This document shows positions 26,399 through 35,900 of a stretch of 64,000 nt of DNA, in pieces. The position numbers and the translations under genes were made by a program. Under the pieces are notes generated by a model. The model saw only the letters and a program-made list of their open reading frames with translations, had not been told where the DNA came from and made no database searches. The DNA comes from Methanospirillum purgamenti (lineage in GTDB: Archaea; Halobacteriota; Methanomicrobia; Methanomicrobiales; Methanospirillaceae). Where the stretch lies: assembly GCF_018502485.1 (NCBI RefSeq), contig NZ_CP075546.1. One strand, given 5' to 3'. How positions within the stretch are numbered: the stretch's first letter is position 1; the number at the start of each line of letters is the position of its first letter.

Positions 26399-28355
26399 TG
26401 TCATCATCGGCATTCACCGTCGATGGCTTACAGATATCACCTCTTCTCTTCATGAGCAGGGAGAACTTGAAGTTCTTGATCTGAAAAGGGCCAGTGTGGA
26501 AGATATTCCTTCCTCTCCTCCTGAAGTTCCGAAAGAAGATATAGAGAAAATCATTAACCTGCAATTCAGGGCTGATCGGGTTTGTGAGATTCTTCAGTCA
26601 TATGATCTGAAACCAGATACCTCCTTGAAATCTCTCCTCACACCCCCGGATAAGGTGTTCGTTCCTGCCCGCACTGAACCTCTGAATGATGTTATACACT
26701 TGGCAGATGATCTGCTTGCATCTGCTGAAACTGCGCTTGAGGTTTATGAAAATCTTAAGAAAAACAGGGAATTACAGCAGGTAACCCTTGATATAATATC
26801 ATATCTGAATCGTCTTTCTGTTCTGGATGTAGATGTTTCATACCTGGCCACTGGCCTTTTTACTTTTTCTGTTGCCGGATGGATAAAAAAAGAATCAATA
26901 GATCTCTTCCAGGCATGGCAGAATGAAACCAAAAATGATGAGATCTATCTGACCCAAGAACCAGATGACCAGGATGTGGTTGTTTTTTGTATAGGAACTC
27001 CTGAAATGAAAGGGATTCTTGAAGAACTATCTCATAAATCCTGGTTTCATCGTATCATTCTCCCAGAGTCGTATTCGGGTCTTCCTTCGGAAATACTCAT
27101 GCAGGAACAGGATCAGCTTGAGAGATATCAGGTTGGTGAACAGGAGTTATTAGAATCACTTGCTTCCCATGCAAAACAATATCTGGTGCCATTACGAGCT
27201 ATTCGAGAAGAACTGGGAATACGGCGGGAACGGCTTGAAATAACCCGGAATTTTGGATCAAGCAGAGATGTTGTATACCTTCATGGATGGGTCCGGGTAA
27301 AAGACACAGACCGCCTTTCATCTCTTCTCAAAAAGATAACTGATAGTGAGTTTTTCCTGCATATACGACCTGCAGGACCAGAAGATGATGTTCCGGTCCG
27401 ATATGACAATCCTAAATGGCTGGCTCCGTTTGAGTTACTGACGACAACATTCTCAAGACCCCGGTATGATGAGATTGATCCAACTCCGTTTTTTGCGCCA
27501 GCATACCTTTTGTTTTTTGGACTCATGCTTGGTGATGCCGGGTATGGGGTGATCATTGCTCTCGTGGGATGGCTCCTCTACCGTGGACCTGGAAAATATG
27601 ATGCTCCCTTCAGGGACATGAGTTATATTCTGCTTTGTTCAGGTATTGCAGATATTATTCTTGGAACCATTCAAGGTGGCTGGTTTGGTGACATGCTCCC
27701 CCGGTTCTTTCATATCACTCCACCATTCGTCCTGATTGAACCGCTTCAGTCACCAATTCTCCTGTTCCAGGTAGCTCTCATTATCGGTACGATTCATATC
27801 AACCTTGGTATCCTGCTTGGACTCTGGCAGAATATTCGAGCGAAAATGTACCGGACAGCATTTCAGGAGCAGGGAATCTGGTTTATTCTTCAACCATCTG
27901 CAGCAGTACTCCTTATAGTATTCTTTGGCTGGATGACATTTTCACCCCTTACTGTAAATTTAGCTCTTGTAGGTGCGTTATTTGGGCTTGCGGTTCTTTT
28001 TATTAAGAAAGGGCCCATGGGTTTTTTCAGTCTTACTGGATTTCTAGGAGACTGGCTTTCATATGTCAGGATACTTGCCCTTGCTCTTGCTACCGGAGGC
28101 ATTGCCATGACAATTAACATATTATCCGAAATGATTGCTTCAGTTCATCCATTTATGATTATCCCGGCGATATTGTTCTGTATTGCCGGTCAAATTTTCA
28201 ACCTTGCTATTCAGACCCTGGGGAGTGTGATTCATGCATTACGTCTGCATTACATTGAATTCTTTGGGAAATTTTACGCTGGCGGTGGGAAGGAGTTTGT
28301 TCCCTTCGAGGAGAATCGGATATACACACGGAATATGAGAGAGGAGGTATTATGA
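26373..28355 (+). CDS. ahaI: A-type ATP synthase subunit I (a-type stator), operon 1
   Basis: 660 residues. A cytoplasmic N-terminal half folds back as a two-armed coiled coil. The C-terminal half has about eight membrane helices forming the ion half-channels (IDPTPFFAPAYLLFFGLMLGDAGYG, GPMGFFSLTGFLGDWLSYVRILALALATGG, IQTLGSVIHALRLHYIEFFGKFYAGGGKEF). The conserved arginines of SYVRILAL and HALRLHYIEF face the rotor. I chose the ATG at 26373 because GGAGAGG stands just upstream and MFYPARM fits the family start. Confidence 0.95.
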   Translation: MFYPARMNSVIIGIHRRWLTDITSSLHEQGELEVLDLKRASVEDIPSSPPEVPKEDIEKIINLQFRADRVCEILQSYDLKPDTSLKSLLTPPDKVFVPARTEPLNDVIHLADDLLASAETALEVYENLKKNRELQQVTLDIISYLNRLSVLDVDVSYLATGLFTFSVAGWIKKESIDLFQAWQNETKNDEIYLTQEPDDQDVVVFCIGTPEMKGILEELSHKSWFHRIILPESYSGLPSEILMQEQDQLERYQVGEQELLESLASHAKQYLVPLRAIREELGIRRERLEITRNFGSSRDVVYLHGWVRVKDTDRLSSLLKKITDSEFFLHIRPAGPEDDVPVRYDNPKWLAPFELLTTTFSRPRYDEIDPTPFFAPAYLLFFGLMLGDAGYGVIIALVGWLLYRGPGKYDAPFRDMSYILLCSGIADIILGTIQGGWFGDMLPRFFHITPPFVLIEPLQSPILLFQVALIIGTIHINLGILLGLWQNIRAKMYRTAFQEQGIWFILQPSAAVLLIVFFGWMTFSPLTVNLALVGALFGLAVLFIKKGPMGFFSLTGFLGDWLSYVRILALALATGGIAMTINILSEMIASVHPFMIIPAILFCIAGQIFNLAIQTLGSVIHALRLHYIEFFGKFYAGGGKEFVPFEENRIYTRNMREEVL

Positions 28356-29077
28356 CAATAGGTACTGGTGCGGTTTTAATGGCTATCGGAGCAGGCATTG
28401 CAGTTGGATGTTCTGCAATTGGTTCTGGAATCGGGGTAGGAATAGTCGGATCTGCAGCATCCGGGGTTATCTCTGAACGACCGGAGAAGTTTGGAATGGC
28501 CCTCGTATTTACAGCAATCCCTCAAACCCAGGCCATATACGGGCTATTAATAGCAATTCTGATTCTTCAGTCTGGTGGTTTTTTAGGAGGAACAGCCGGT
28601 GATATCCCGACTCCTGCCGGGCTTGTTGCCGTAGCAGCAGGCCTTGCTGTTGGCCTTGCCGGATTTTCTGCTATTGGTCAGGGTATCGCTGCTGCGTCCG
28701 GTGTTTCCAATACTGCAGAAAAACCGGAAATGTTTGGGAAAGGTGTGGTCTTCTCTGCCGTCTGCGAGACTCAGGCAATTTATGGTCTTTTGATTGCAGT
28801 TCTTATGCTTGCTCTCACGGGAATTCTGTCCGCAGATTTTTCAGTTGAGATGCCGGTTGCAATCGGTCTTATCGGTGCAGGCCTTGCGGTTGGTCTTGCC
28901 GGATTTTCTGCTATTGGTCAGGGGATTACCTGTTCAAGTGGGATTGCTGCAACCGCACGAAATCCTGGAGCAATTGGCCGAAGCCTTGTATTTGCCGCTA
29001 TGTCAGAGACGTTTGCAATCTTTGGTCTGCTCATCGCTATTCTGATCCTCTTTGGGCTTGGACTTTTTAGTGGATAA
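28352..29077 (+). CDS. ahaK: A-type ATP synthase rotor subunit K with three fused hairpins, operon 1
   Basis: 241 residues forming six membrane helices in three tandem hairpins. The ion-binding carboxylate is Glu139 in hairpin 2 (CETQAIYG) and Glu219 in hairpin 3 (SETFAIFG). Hairpin 1 has Gln58 at that site (PQTQAIYG). Hairpins 2 and 3 also carry a glutamine in their first helix (Q110, Q190 in FSAIGQG) as in sodium-binding rotors. Hairpin 1 lacks it. A triplicated subunit with two of three carboxylates is known from Methanocaldococcus jannaschii. Fewer ions per turn are predicted than with one-hairpin subunits. The start shares ATGA with ahaI. Confidence 0.95.
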   Translation: MTIGTGAVLMAIGAGIAVGCSAIGSGIGVGIVGSAASGVISERPEKFGMALVFTAIPQTQAIYGLLIAILILQSGGFLGGTAGDIPTPAGLVAVAAGLAVGLAGFSAIGQGIAAASGVSNTAEKPEMFGKGVVFSAVCETQAIYGLLIAVLMLALTGILSADFSVEMPVAIGLIGAGLAVGLAGFSAIGQGITCSSGIAATARNPGAIGRSLVFAAMSETFAIFGLLIAILILFGLGLFSG

Positions 29078-29085
29078 GGCGTATT

Positions 29086-29691
29086 ATGTCAGTCGATACC
29101 ATAATCACTCGAATTCGTGAAGAGGCAGATAAGGAGATCAGGATCATCAGGTCTGAAGAGACATGTGACATCTCACATATCAGGGCCCAAGCAGAGCAGA
29201 AAGCAGAGGAAGCCTACAATCACCGGATGGCAGAAGGGCATCGGGAAATAAGACAATATATTGCCAGTGAACAGTCACGAGCCAGGATAGAGGCAAAACG
29301 TCTGGTCCGTAAAACCAGAGAAGATATCATTAATGAATGTTTTAAGGAAGTGTCCGTGCATTTGAAAGAAATTCGTAAAAAGGATGAATATCCTGCTCTT
29401 TTTGAAAACCTTATCCGAGAATGTGTTCAGAATCTTGGAAAATCTGATATTCTCGTGCAGGTTCACTCTGATGACCGGTCTCTTGCTGAAACCGTTATGA
29501 AGAAGGTAAACAGTGAAGGATTCTCGATCAGAATTTCAGATGATTCAATAGACACAAACGGGGGTGTCATCTGTATCCGTATCTCCGATAATGTATCAAT
29601 AGACAACACTTTTGAAACCAGAGTTACCAGGATGGAACGTGAGATGATAAGCATCGCATCACAGATCCTGTTTCAGAATGGTGAATCCTGA
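29086..29691 (+). CDS. ahaE: A-type ATP synthase subunit E, operon 1
   Basis: 201 residues. An N-terminal charged coiled coil (EADKEIRIIRSEE to KRLVRKTREDIINECFKEV) and a C-terminal alpha/beta cap (SDILVQVHSDDRSLAETV, DTNGGVICIRISDNVSIDNTFETRV) match the peripheral-stalk subunit E, which binds the top of the A3B3 head. It overlaps ahaC by one base (TGATG). Confidence 0.92.
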   Translation: MSVDTIITRIREEADKEIRIIRSEETCDISHIRAQAEQKAEEAYNHRMAEGHREIRQYIASEQSRARIEAKRLVRKTREDIINECFKEVSVHLKEIRKKDEYPALFENLIRECVQNLGKSDILVQVHSDDRSLAETVMKKVNSEGFSIRISDDSIDTNGGVICIRISDNVSIDNTFETRVTRMEREMISIASQILFQNGES

Positions 29692-30884
29692 TGGAAATAT
29701 CGGATCTTACCGTACTATTGAGTGCTGGATCCCCATTTATAACTGAACTTACTGCTGCAATTCTTATTGCCATCATGTTTCTCTTGTTTCTGACTCTTTT
29801 AAGTATTGTCGGATATTTTCCGGTCCTCCTTTCTCTTACGTCATACACGCCTGTTGTCGCCAGGATAAAAGCGAGGGGAGTGCCCTATATTGAACCGGAA
29901 CTTGTGCAGGATCTTATGCAAAGTGGCTCTCTTCCTGATTCTATCAGCAGACTGAAAAGCTCCGGGTACCTGGCATCGGTCTCTCTTGATTGCAACCCGG
30001 ATCAGGCTGAAGAAGAACTGCTCATTGCATGGTATGATGAAGTCCAGACTCTTCGTTCACAGGCTCCACGGGATGCATGGCTTTTTTTTGATGCAATACT
30101 CTCTTTTCAGGAGATTGCCAAAGTAAAAAGGATCCTCAGAATGGTCCATGATGGTCGTGCAGCAATTATTCCAGAGATTCCTCTTCTCTGGCCTGAAGAG
30201 TTTACCACAGATGTAGCCTTAAAAATTGCGAACTCACGTTCGGTGAGTGAAGCGGCGAGAATATTTCATGAGACACGATATGGTCAAATTCTTGCAGACG
30301 GTCTTGTCCTGTATGAGAAAGAAAAATCTGTCTTTTATCTGGATCATGTCCTTGATTGCATGGGATTTGCAGAAATAAAAAGTCAGAGTTCAATGGTGCA
30401 GGCTTATCTTGCCTCTCCATACCGGGATTATATCTCCATACTCATTGATATTCAAAATATCAGAACATTAATCCGGGCAAAACATGGCGGTTGGAACCCC
30501 CAGCAGGTTATGCCATGCTTAATCGACGGCGGCCTTGATCTGCCATCATGGAGGCTTATACAGATGAATGAGATGATGAGCTTGCCAGACTTGGTTCGTC
30601 AGTTGTCAGGAACCAGGTATGATTCAGTTCTTTCTCCCCTGCTCCGATCATATCCATCCACAGAGAGTATGCTTTCAATAGATCTTGCATTAGATCGGTA
30701 TCTCCTTGAAACGATCTCACGGTTATCCATGGAATACTACCATACCGGTGGGCCGCTGCTCTGGTACCTGGTAGCAAAAGAATTTGAACTTAGAAATATT
30801 CGTATCATCCTGACAGGTCTTTCTGAAGGCCTTTCCTCTGACCAGATTGGTAAGATGCTGATTACGGGACCGGAGGAGACATGA
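29691..30884 (+). CDS. ahaC: A-type ATP synthase subunit C with N-terminal membrane helix, operon 1
   Basis: 397 residues, about 45 more than the operon 2 copy. The extra part is a hydrophobic helix (LTAAILIAIMFLLFLTLLSIVGYFPVLL, residues about 20-47). It is followed by the normal start of the fold (VARIKARGVPYI matches NARIRGMYSRLL of copy 2) and the all-helical funnel that couples the K ring to the central stalk. Translation from 29691 is well supported by the TGATG coupling with ahaE, so the helix is real. A membrane-tethered C/d subunit is unusual. How it would fit a rotating part is unclear. Confidence 0.88.
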   Translation: MEISDLTVLLSAGSPFITELTAAILIAIMFLLFLTLLSIVGYFPVLLSLTSYTPVVARIKARGVPYIEPELVQDLMQSGSLPDSISRLKSSGYLASVSLDCNPDQAEEELLIAWYDEVQTLRSQAPRDAWLFFDAILSFQEIAKVKRILRMVHDGRAAIIPEIPLLWPEEFTTDVALKIANSRSVSEAARIFHETRYGQILADGLVLYEKEKSVFYLDHVLDCMGFAEIKSQSSMVQAYLASPYRDYISILIDIQNIRTLIRAKHGGWNPQQVMPCLIDGGLDLPSWRLIQMNEMMSLPDLVRQLSGTRYDSVLSPLLRSYPSTESMLSIDLALDRYLLETISRLSMEYYHTGGPLLWYLVAKEFELRNIRIILTGLSEGLSSDQIGKMLITGPEET

Positions 30885-31159
30885 AGGTGGCTGTGCTTGC
30901 ATTCAAAAGGTTGAGTCTTGGTTTTCTTCTTGGCGGAGTTCATGAAGCATTTATCTGTGAGACGCTTGACGATGCAAAACAGGCAATGGAGATTTGTCTT
31001 AAAAATTCAGAGATTGGTGTAATCCTGGTGAGTAAACCGGTTGCCAGAATGATCCCGGAGATGATCAGGGAAGCGAAAACATCACCCCGGATGATTCCAG
31101 TTATCTCAATAATCCCTGATATTGGCGATCAACCGGAAGTGTGTGGAGGAACAGCATGA
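30881..31159 (+). CDS. ahaF: A-type ATP synthase subunit F, operon 1
   Basis: 92 residues of the small Rossmann-like central-stalk subunit F: MKVAVLAFKRLSLGFLLGGV, then IGVILVSKPVARMIPEMI and IPVISIIPDIGD. It binds subunit D and regulates rotation. It overlaps ahaC by ATGA. The 43-bp gap to ahaA is the largest after ahaC in this operon. Confidence 0.9.
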   Translation: MKVAVLAFKRLSLGFLLGGVHEAFICETLDDAKQAMEICLKNSEIGVILVSKPVARMIPEMIREAKTSPRMIPVISIIPDIGDQPEVCGGTA

Positions 31160-31202
31160 GGAATGGATGGTGTGGTATTGTGCATTCGGGAGGAATGGTG
31201 AG

Positions 31203-32978
31203 ATGAGAGAAATGAATGAGAATAACGGGGTAATTATCAGGGTTACCGGTCCTGTTGTTGAGGCTGAGGGAATGGCAGGGAGCCGTATGTATGAATCGGT
31301 GAAGGTTGGAAATACCGGATTAATCGGGGAAATCATCATTCTTGAAGGAGACCGGGCCACAATCCAGGTATATGAAGAAACCATTGGTCTTACTCCTGGT
31401 GAACCGGTAATACGGACATATCTTCCCCTCTCGGTTGAACTTGGTCCGGGTCTTGTGGGCACTATGTATGATGGTATTCAGCGTCCGCTTGAGGAGATCC
31501 TTCGCAATACTGGTGATATGATCGAACGTGGAGCGTCTGCTCCTGCCCTTGACCGGACGAAAAAATACCGGTTTTATCCATGTGCAAAAAAAGGAGACAT
31601 GATTCATGAAGGGGATCGCCTTGGGTGTGTCCGTGAATCCGTCGCTGTCCATCACTATATCCTTGTTCCTCCCGGAGTCAGTGGAACGCTTGAGTCACTG
31701 GCTGAAAAAGGAGAATATGTCATCACCGATACAATAGCCACTATCAATACTGGAACTGTGAAAAAAACCCTTACCATGATCCAACGCTGGCCGGTTCGTG
31801 ACCCAAGACCGGTTCGCGAACGTCTTGATCCCATTGAACCTTTGATGACCGGCCAGAGAATTATTGACACCCTCTTTCCTCTTGCCAGAGGTGGGACAGC
31901 AGCAATACCCGGTCCTTTTGGGTCAGGAAAAACTGTCGTGCAACAACAGCTAGCCAAGTGGGTTAATGCAGATATCATTGTCTACATTGGATGTGGGGAA
32001 CGAGGTAATGAGATGGCAGATGTCCTTGAACAATTCCCAACCCTGAAAGATCCCCGGACAGGTCATGCCCTAAGCAGCAGGATGGTTCTTATCGCAAATA
32101 CCAGCAATATGCCGGTTGCGGCCCGTGAAGCATCAGTATACACGGGAATTACAATTGCTGAGTACTATCGGGACATGGGCTACCATGTTGCTCTTATGGC
32201 TGATTCAACCTCACGATGGGCAGAGGCAATGCGGGAGATATCTGGTCGGTTAGAAGAGATGCCTGGAGAAGAAGGATATCCGGCATATCTGAGTTCACGT
32301 CTTGCTGACTTTTACGAACGTGCCGGACGGGTGTCTTTGCTTGGAACAGGTGATCATGAGGGTTCTATCTCGGTCATCGGGGCCGTATCTCCTCCGGGAG
32401 GAGATTTTTCAGAACCAGTTACCCAGAATACTCTTCGTATTGTAAAGGTTTTCTGGGCACTTGATGCAGATTTGGCATATCAACGGCATTTTCCTGCTAT
32501 TAATTGGCTTATGTCTTATTCCCTGTACAGCTCAATAGCCGGATCATGGTGGGAAGAGCATATTGGTCCGGATTTTGTCAGAATGAAACAGGAGATGATG
32601 GAGATCCTCCAAAGGGAAAATGAACTGGAAGAGATCATCAGACTTGTCGGCCCGGAAACTCTTCCTGAATCTGATCGCCTGCTCCTGTTAAAAGCTGAGA
32701 TTCTTCGTGAGAGTTATCTCATGCAATATGCTTTTGATGAATTTGATACATATACCGGACCGAAAAAGCAGTACCGGATGCTTCAGGCAATCTTTTCTTT
32801 TTTTAACCGTGCAGAACTTGCTCTGGAAATGGGGGTTTCGGTATCACAGCTTCGGACCCTTCCCATTATTGAACGGTTTGCACGGATGGGTTCATCTTCA
32901 CCAGACGAGGAAGAATCGTTGTTTTTAGAGATTGAAACTGATATCCGGGCTGTCCGTGAAATGAAGGGAGGGGTGTAA
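31203..32978 (+). CDS. ahaA: A-type ATP synthase catalytic subunit A, operon 1
   Basis: About 591 residues. The N-terminal barrel (GVIIRVTGPVVEAEGM) is followed by the large A-specific insertion. The canonical P-loop GPFGSGKT is at residues 237-244, with CGERGNEMADVLEQFP holding the catalytic glutamate. Also present are ANTSNMPVAAREASVYTGIT, ADSTSRWAEAMREISGRLEEMPGEEGYPAYL and PPGGDFSEPVTQNTLRIVKVFW. I chose the ATG at 31203 with GGGAGG nine bases upstream. The open frame extends further 5' only by overlapping ahaF. Confidence 0.96.
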   Translation: MREMNENNGVIIRVTGPVVEAEGMAGSRMYESVKVGNTGLIGEIIILEGDRATIQVYEETIGLTPGEPVIRTYLPLSVELGPGLVGTMYDGIQRPLEEILRNTGDMIERGASAPALDRTKKYRFYPCAKKGDMIHEGDRLGCVRESVAVHHYILVPPGVSGTLESLAEKGEYVITDTIATINTGTVKKTLTMIQRWPVRDPRPVRERLDPIEPLMTGQRIIDTLFPLARGGTAAIPGPFGSGKTVVQQQLAKWVNADIIVYIGCGERGNEMADVLEQFPTLKDPRTGHALSSRMVLIANTSNMPVAAREASVYTGITIAEYYRDMGYHVALMADSTSRWAEAMREISGRLEEMPGEEGYPAYLSSRLADFYERAGRVSLLGTGDHEGSISVIGAVSPPGGDFSEPVTQNTLRIVKVFWALDADLAYQRHFPAINWLMSYSLYSSIAGSWWEEHIGPDFVRMKQEMMEILQRENELEEIIRLVGPETLPESDRLLLLKAEILRESYLMQYAFDEFDTYTGPKKQYRMLQAIFSFFNRAELALEMGVSVSQLRTLPIIERFARMGSSSPDEEESLFLEIETDIRAVREMKGGV

Positions 32979-34384
32979 TGGAAACCAGTTTCCGGATGTA
33001 TACCGGTGTCTCAAAAGTGGTCGGGCCTCTGATGGTTCTTGATGGTGTAGAAGGAATCGGTTATGGGGAGATAGCGGAAATTGTGCTTCCAAATGGAGAG
33101 GTTCGTATCGGGCAGGTTCTGGAGACGACAACCACCAGAGCAATGGTTCAGGTCTTCCGGGGTACCCGTGATCTTGACACAGAACTTACAAAGGTCAGGT
33201 TCAGAGGTGAACCGATGAAGATCTCCCTCTCGTCTGACATGCTGGGAAGAACATTTGACGGAAGTGCCAGGCCGCTTGATGGAGGAGGACCGGTCATTCC
33301 GGAGTGTATCAGGGATATTTATGGATCACCGATAAATCCTTCTGCCCGTGAACACCCCCGTGACTCTATCCAGACCGGCATATCATCAATTGATGGTATG
33401 AACACCCTTGTCAGGGGTCAGAAACTTCCCCTGTTCTCCGGGGCAGGACTTCCCCACAATCTGCTTGCATCCCAGATTGCAAGACAGGCAAAGGTGACCG
33501 GTCAGGCGGAAAAGTTTGCTGTCGTCTTTGCAGCGATGGGGATTACCTATGAAGAGTCTGCGTTCTTCATCCGCGAGTTTGAAGAATCCGGAGCACTTGA
33601 ACGGGCAGTCCTTTTCCTGAACCTTGCAGACGATCCGGCTATTGAACGGATAATTACTCCCCGGCTTGCACTTACCACCGCTGAATATCTGGCTTTTGAC
33701 AAGGGAATGCACGTCCTTGTGGTGCTGACAGATATTACAAATTATTGTGAGGCACTCCGGGAGATTGCAGCTGCACGGGAAGAAGTTCCTGGGAGAAGAG
33801 GATATCCCGGATACATTTACACCGATCTTGCGTCACTCTTTGAACGGGCCGGTCGAATCAGGGGCAGAGAAGGATCAATTACCCAACTTCCTATCCTGAC
33901 CATGCCTGATGATGATATTACTCATCCCGTCCCCGACCTGACCGGGTATATTACCGAGGGACAGATAGTACTCTCCCGTGACCTGCACCGGAAAGGGATT
34001 TATCCTCCGGTGGATGTTCTGCCTTGTCTCTCCCGTCTTATGCAGGGAGGCATCGGACCTGGCCGGACACGGGAAGATCACGCAGAAGTAAAAAACCAAC
34101 TCTATTCAGCATATGCCCGGGGAATCAGGCTCAAAAGTCTGGTGGCAGTGATGGGAGAAGAGGGGCTTTCTTCGCTGGATAAGATATATATCCGGTTTTG
34201 TGACCGGTATGAGAATGATTTTATCAGGCAGGCCTCGTATGAGGATCGGTCATTTGAAGATACTCTCAATTTAGCCTGGGATCTGTTGTCACTCCTTCCA
34301 AAATCTGAATTGAAACGAGTCAGCACTGAATTTATTAAAGCCTACTATCACGGAGAGGAGATTCTGGAATGCAGCGGGCCGTAA
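32978..34384 (+). CDS. ahaB: A-type ATP synthase regulatory subunit B, operon 1
   Basis: 468 residues, non-catalytic partner of A. In place of the P-loop it has LPLFSGAGLPHN, the B-subunit hallmark. VVFAAMGITYEESAFFIREFEESGALERAVLFLNLADDPAIERI and VPGRRGYPGYIYTDLASLFERAGRI are fully conserved. Overlaps ahaA by one base and ahaD by 16. Confidence 0.96.
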   Translation: METSFRMYTGVSKVVGPLMVLDGVEGIGYGEIAEIVLPNGEVRIGQVLETTTTRAMVQVFRGTRDLDTELTKVRFRGEPMKISLSSDMLGRTFDGSARPLDGGGPVIPECIRDIYGSPINPSAREHPRDSIQTGISSIDGMNTLVRGQKLPLFSGAGLPHNLLASQIARQAKVTGQAEKFAVVFAAMGITYEESAFFIREFEESGALERAVLFLNLADDPAIERIITPRLALTTAEYLAFDKGMHVLVVLTDITNYCEALREIAAAREEVPGRRGYPGYIYTDLASLFERAGRIRGREGSITQLPILTMPDDDITHPVPDLTGYITEGQIVLSRDLHRKGIYPPVDVLPCLSRLMQGGIGPGRTREDHAEVKNQLYSAYARGIRLKSLVAVMGEEGLSSLDKIYIRFCDRYENDFIRQASYEDRSFEDTLNLAWDLLSLLPKSELKRVSTEFIKAYYHGEEILECSGP

Positions 34385-35043
34385 TTGCAGGAGTCAGACC
34401 AACAAGACTTGAGTTTCTCAGGCTCTCAAGACGTGAACTTATCGCTCAGAAGGGTAGGGACATTTTACAGGAAAAATTAGATGCCCTTGTTATTGAACAT
34501 ACACGGCTTACTACAGAGATGGAACAGAGGGCTGGTTTCATTCAAAAAGAGATGGAAGAAGCTTACGAAGCACTCAAACTGGCTGGAATAATTACCGGAT
34601 GGGTCAGACTATCTGACCTGGCATCTTCGTGTGTGCATATTCCAGAACTGGAAGTTACCTCTTCTCAGGTCATGGGGGTACGAGTTCCGGTCATTACCAT
34701 GTCTGAAGGAATTGAACAGGGAGTATATAGAAAGGAGCGAGGATACAGCATTTTTGGCACCTCAGGCCAGGTAGATGAGACTGCTCTCCGGTATGAGAAG
34801 GTTTTGCATTCTCTTCTCTCCTATGCATCACTTGAAGGAAGAGCTGACCGGATCACTCTTGAGATGAACAGAACCAGGAGAAGAGTCAATGCTTTAGAAC
34901 ACCTGGTCATCCCACGGCTCCAGCGGACAATGAAATACATTGAATTCAGGCTTGAAGAACGTGAGCGGGAAGACTTGTTTAGAAGAAAGCGAATGAAACA
35001 GATCATGGAACGAAAGGAGGTTGAGGAAAAAGGTATTGCCTGA
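34369..35043 (+). CDS. ahaD: A-type ATP synthase central-stalk subunit D, operon 1
   Basis: 224 residues of long antiparallel coiled coil with the family start AGVRPTRLEFLRLSRRELIAQKGRDIL and the C-terminal RRRVNALEHLVIPRLQRTMKYIEFRLEEREREDLFRRKR. This is the gamma-like rotor shaft. GGAGAGGAG precedes the start. Last gene of operon 1; it converges on the UspA gene, 8 bp away. Confidence 0.95.
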   Translation: MQRAVIAGVRPTRLEFLRLSRRELIAQKGRDILQEKLDALVIEHTRLTTEMEQRAGFIQKEMEEAYEALKLAGIITGWVRLSDLASSCVHIPELEVTSSQVMGVRVPVITMSEGIEQGVYRKERGYSIFGTSGQVDETALRYEKVLHSLLSYASLEGRADRITLEMNRTRRRVNALEHLVIPRLQRTMKYIEFRLEEREREDLFRRKRMKQIMERKEVEEKGIA

Positions 35044-35051
35044 TCTATTTC

Positions 35052-35900
35052 TCAATCTTTTCTGATTACCAGAACAGGTCTGGAGGTACGTCGTGCCAGT
35101 TCACATGAGAAACTTCCATGCAATAACTCTGCTATTATTCCTTTTTCTGTTGGAACGGTACAAACCAGGGATACATCTGCTTCATCTGCATACTCAAGAA
35201 CACGACTGACCGGATCACCTTCAAGAATTCTCCACCTGACTTCTGCTCCGGCTGTTTTCAGTTGTGCACATTTTTCTTTCAGGGCATCTGCGGTTTTATT
35301 TCGTATCCGTTCAATCTCACTTTCCGTTTCTCCACGTGATATGACCGAACAGACAATTATCTCAATGACCTCCGGGATTTTTCCGATCTTTTGAACTCCA
35401 TCCCATGAATCCGGGGTCAGATCAACTGGAATCAGTACTTTGGAAAAAATCATCGGACAGAACTTCTGAAACTTTTCTCCAGATAGCCGTTCGATTATCT
35501 GTCCTCGCATGATGAGAAGGTTCGCATGTGAATCATGTAGCACCCGGTGGGTAACACTACCTAGGTGAAGGCCTTTAATAAGCCCCTTTCCTCTGGCTCC
35601 CATTACGATGATGGTGGATTCATGTCTTTTTGCGACCTCATCAATTGAGGCTGGTACCGATTCTGAGAGCACGACTTCTGTTTTTATAACTGAAATTCCA
35701 AGACTTTGAAGAAGAGCCCGGTCTGATTCAAGTCTTTCACGTGCAGATGACTCGATATCTCCCCGTAGAGCTGCCGGACTGTCAGAACTAATTACATGGA
35801 GCATCACAACTTCCAGAACACCAGGAAGGCCTGCAATACAATCCATTACTCGCCGTGCATACTCAGAAAAATCTGTGGGAAACAGGATACGCCTGAACAT
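35052..35900 (-). CDS. Tandem universal stress protein (two UspA domains)
   Basis: 282 residues with two consecutive UspA folds. The first (residues 1-140) has ILFPTDFSEYARRVM and the complete ATP-binding signature VMGARGKGLIKGLHLGSVTHRVL. The second (about 150-282) starts VLIPVDLTPDSWDGV but has only a degenerate ATP loop (CTVPTEKGIIAELLHGSFS). So one half probably binds nucleotide and the other is structural. It ends in RRTSRPVLVIRK. It lies between the two ATP synthase operons; its link to them is unknown. Confidence 0.9.
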   Translation of the reverse strand: MFRRILFPTDFSEYARRVMDCIAGLPGVLEVVMLHVISSDSPAALRGDIESSARERLESDRALLQSLGISVIKTEVVLSESVPASIDEVAKRHESTIIVMGARGKGLIKGLHLGSVTHRVLHDSHANLLIMRGQIIERLSGEKFQKFCPMIFSKVLIPVDLTPDSWDGVQKIGKIPEVIEIIVCSVISRGETESEIERIRNKTADALKEKCAQLKTAGAEVRWRILEGDPVSRVLEYADEADVSLVCTVPTEKGIIAELLHGSFSCELARRTSRPVLVIRKD

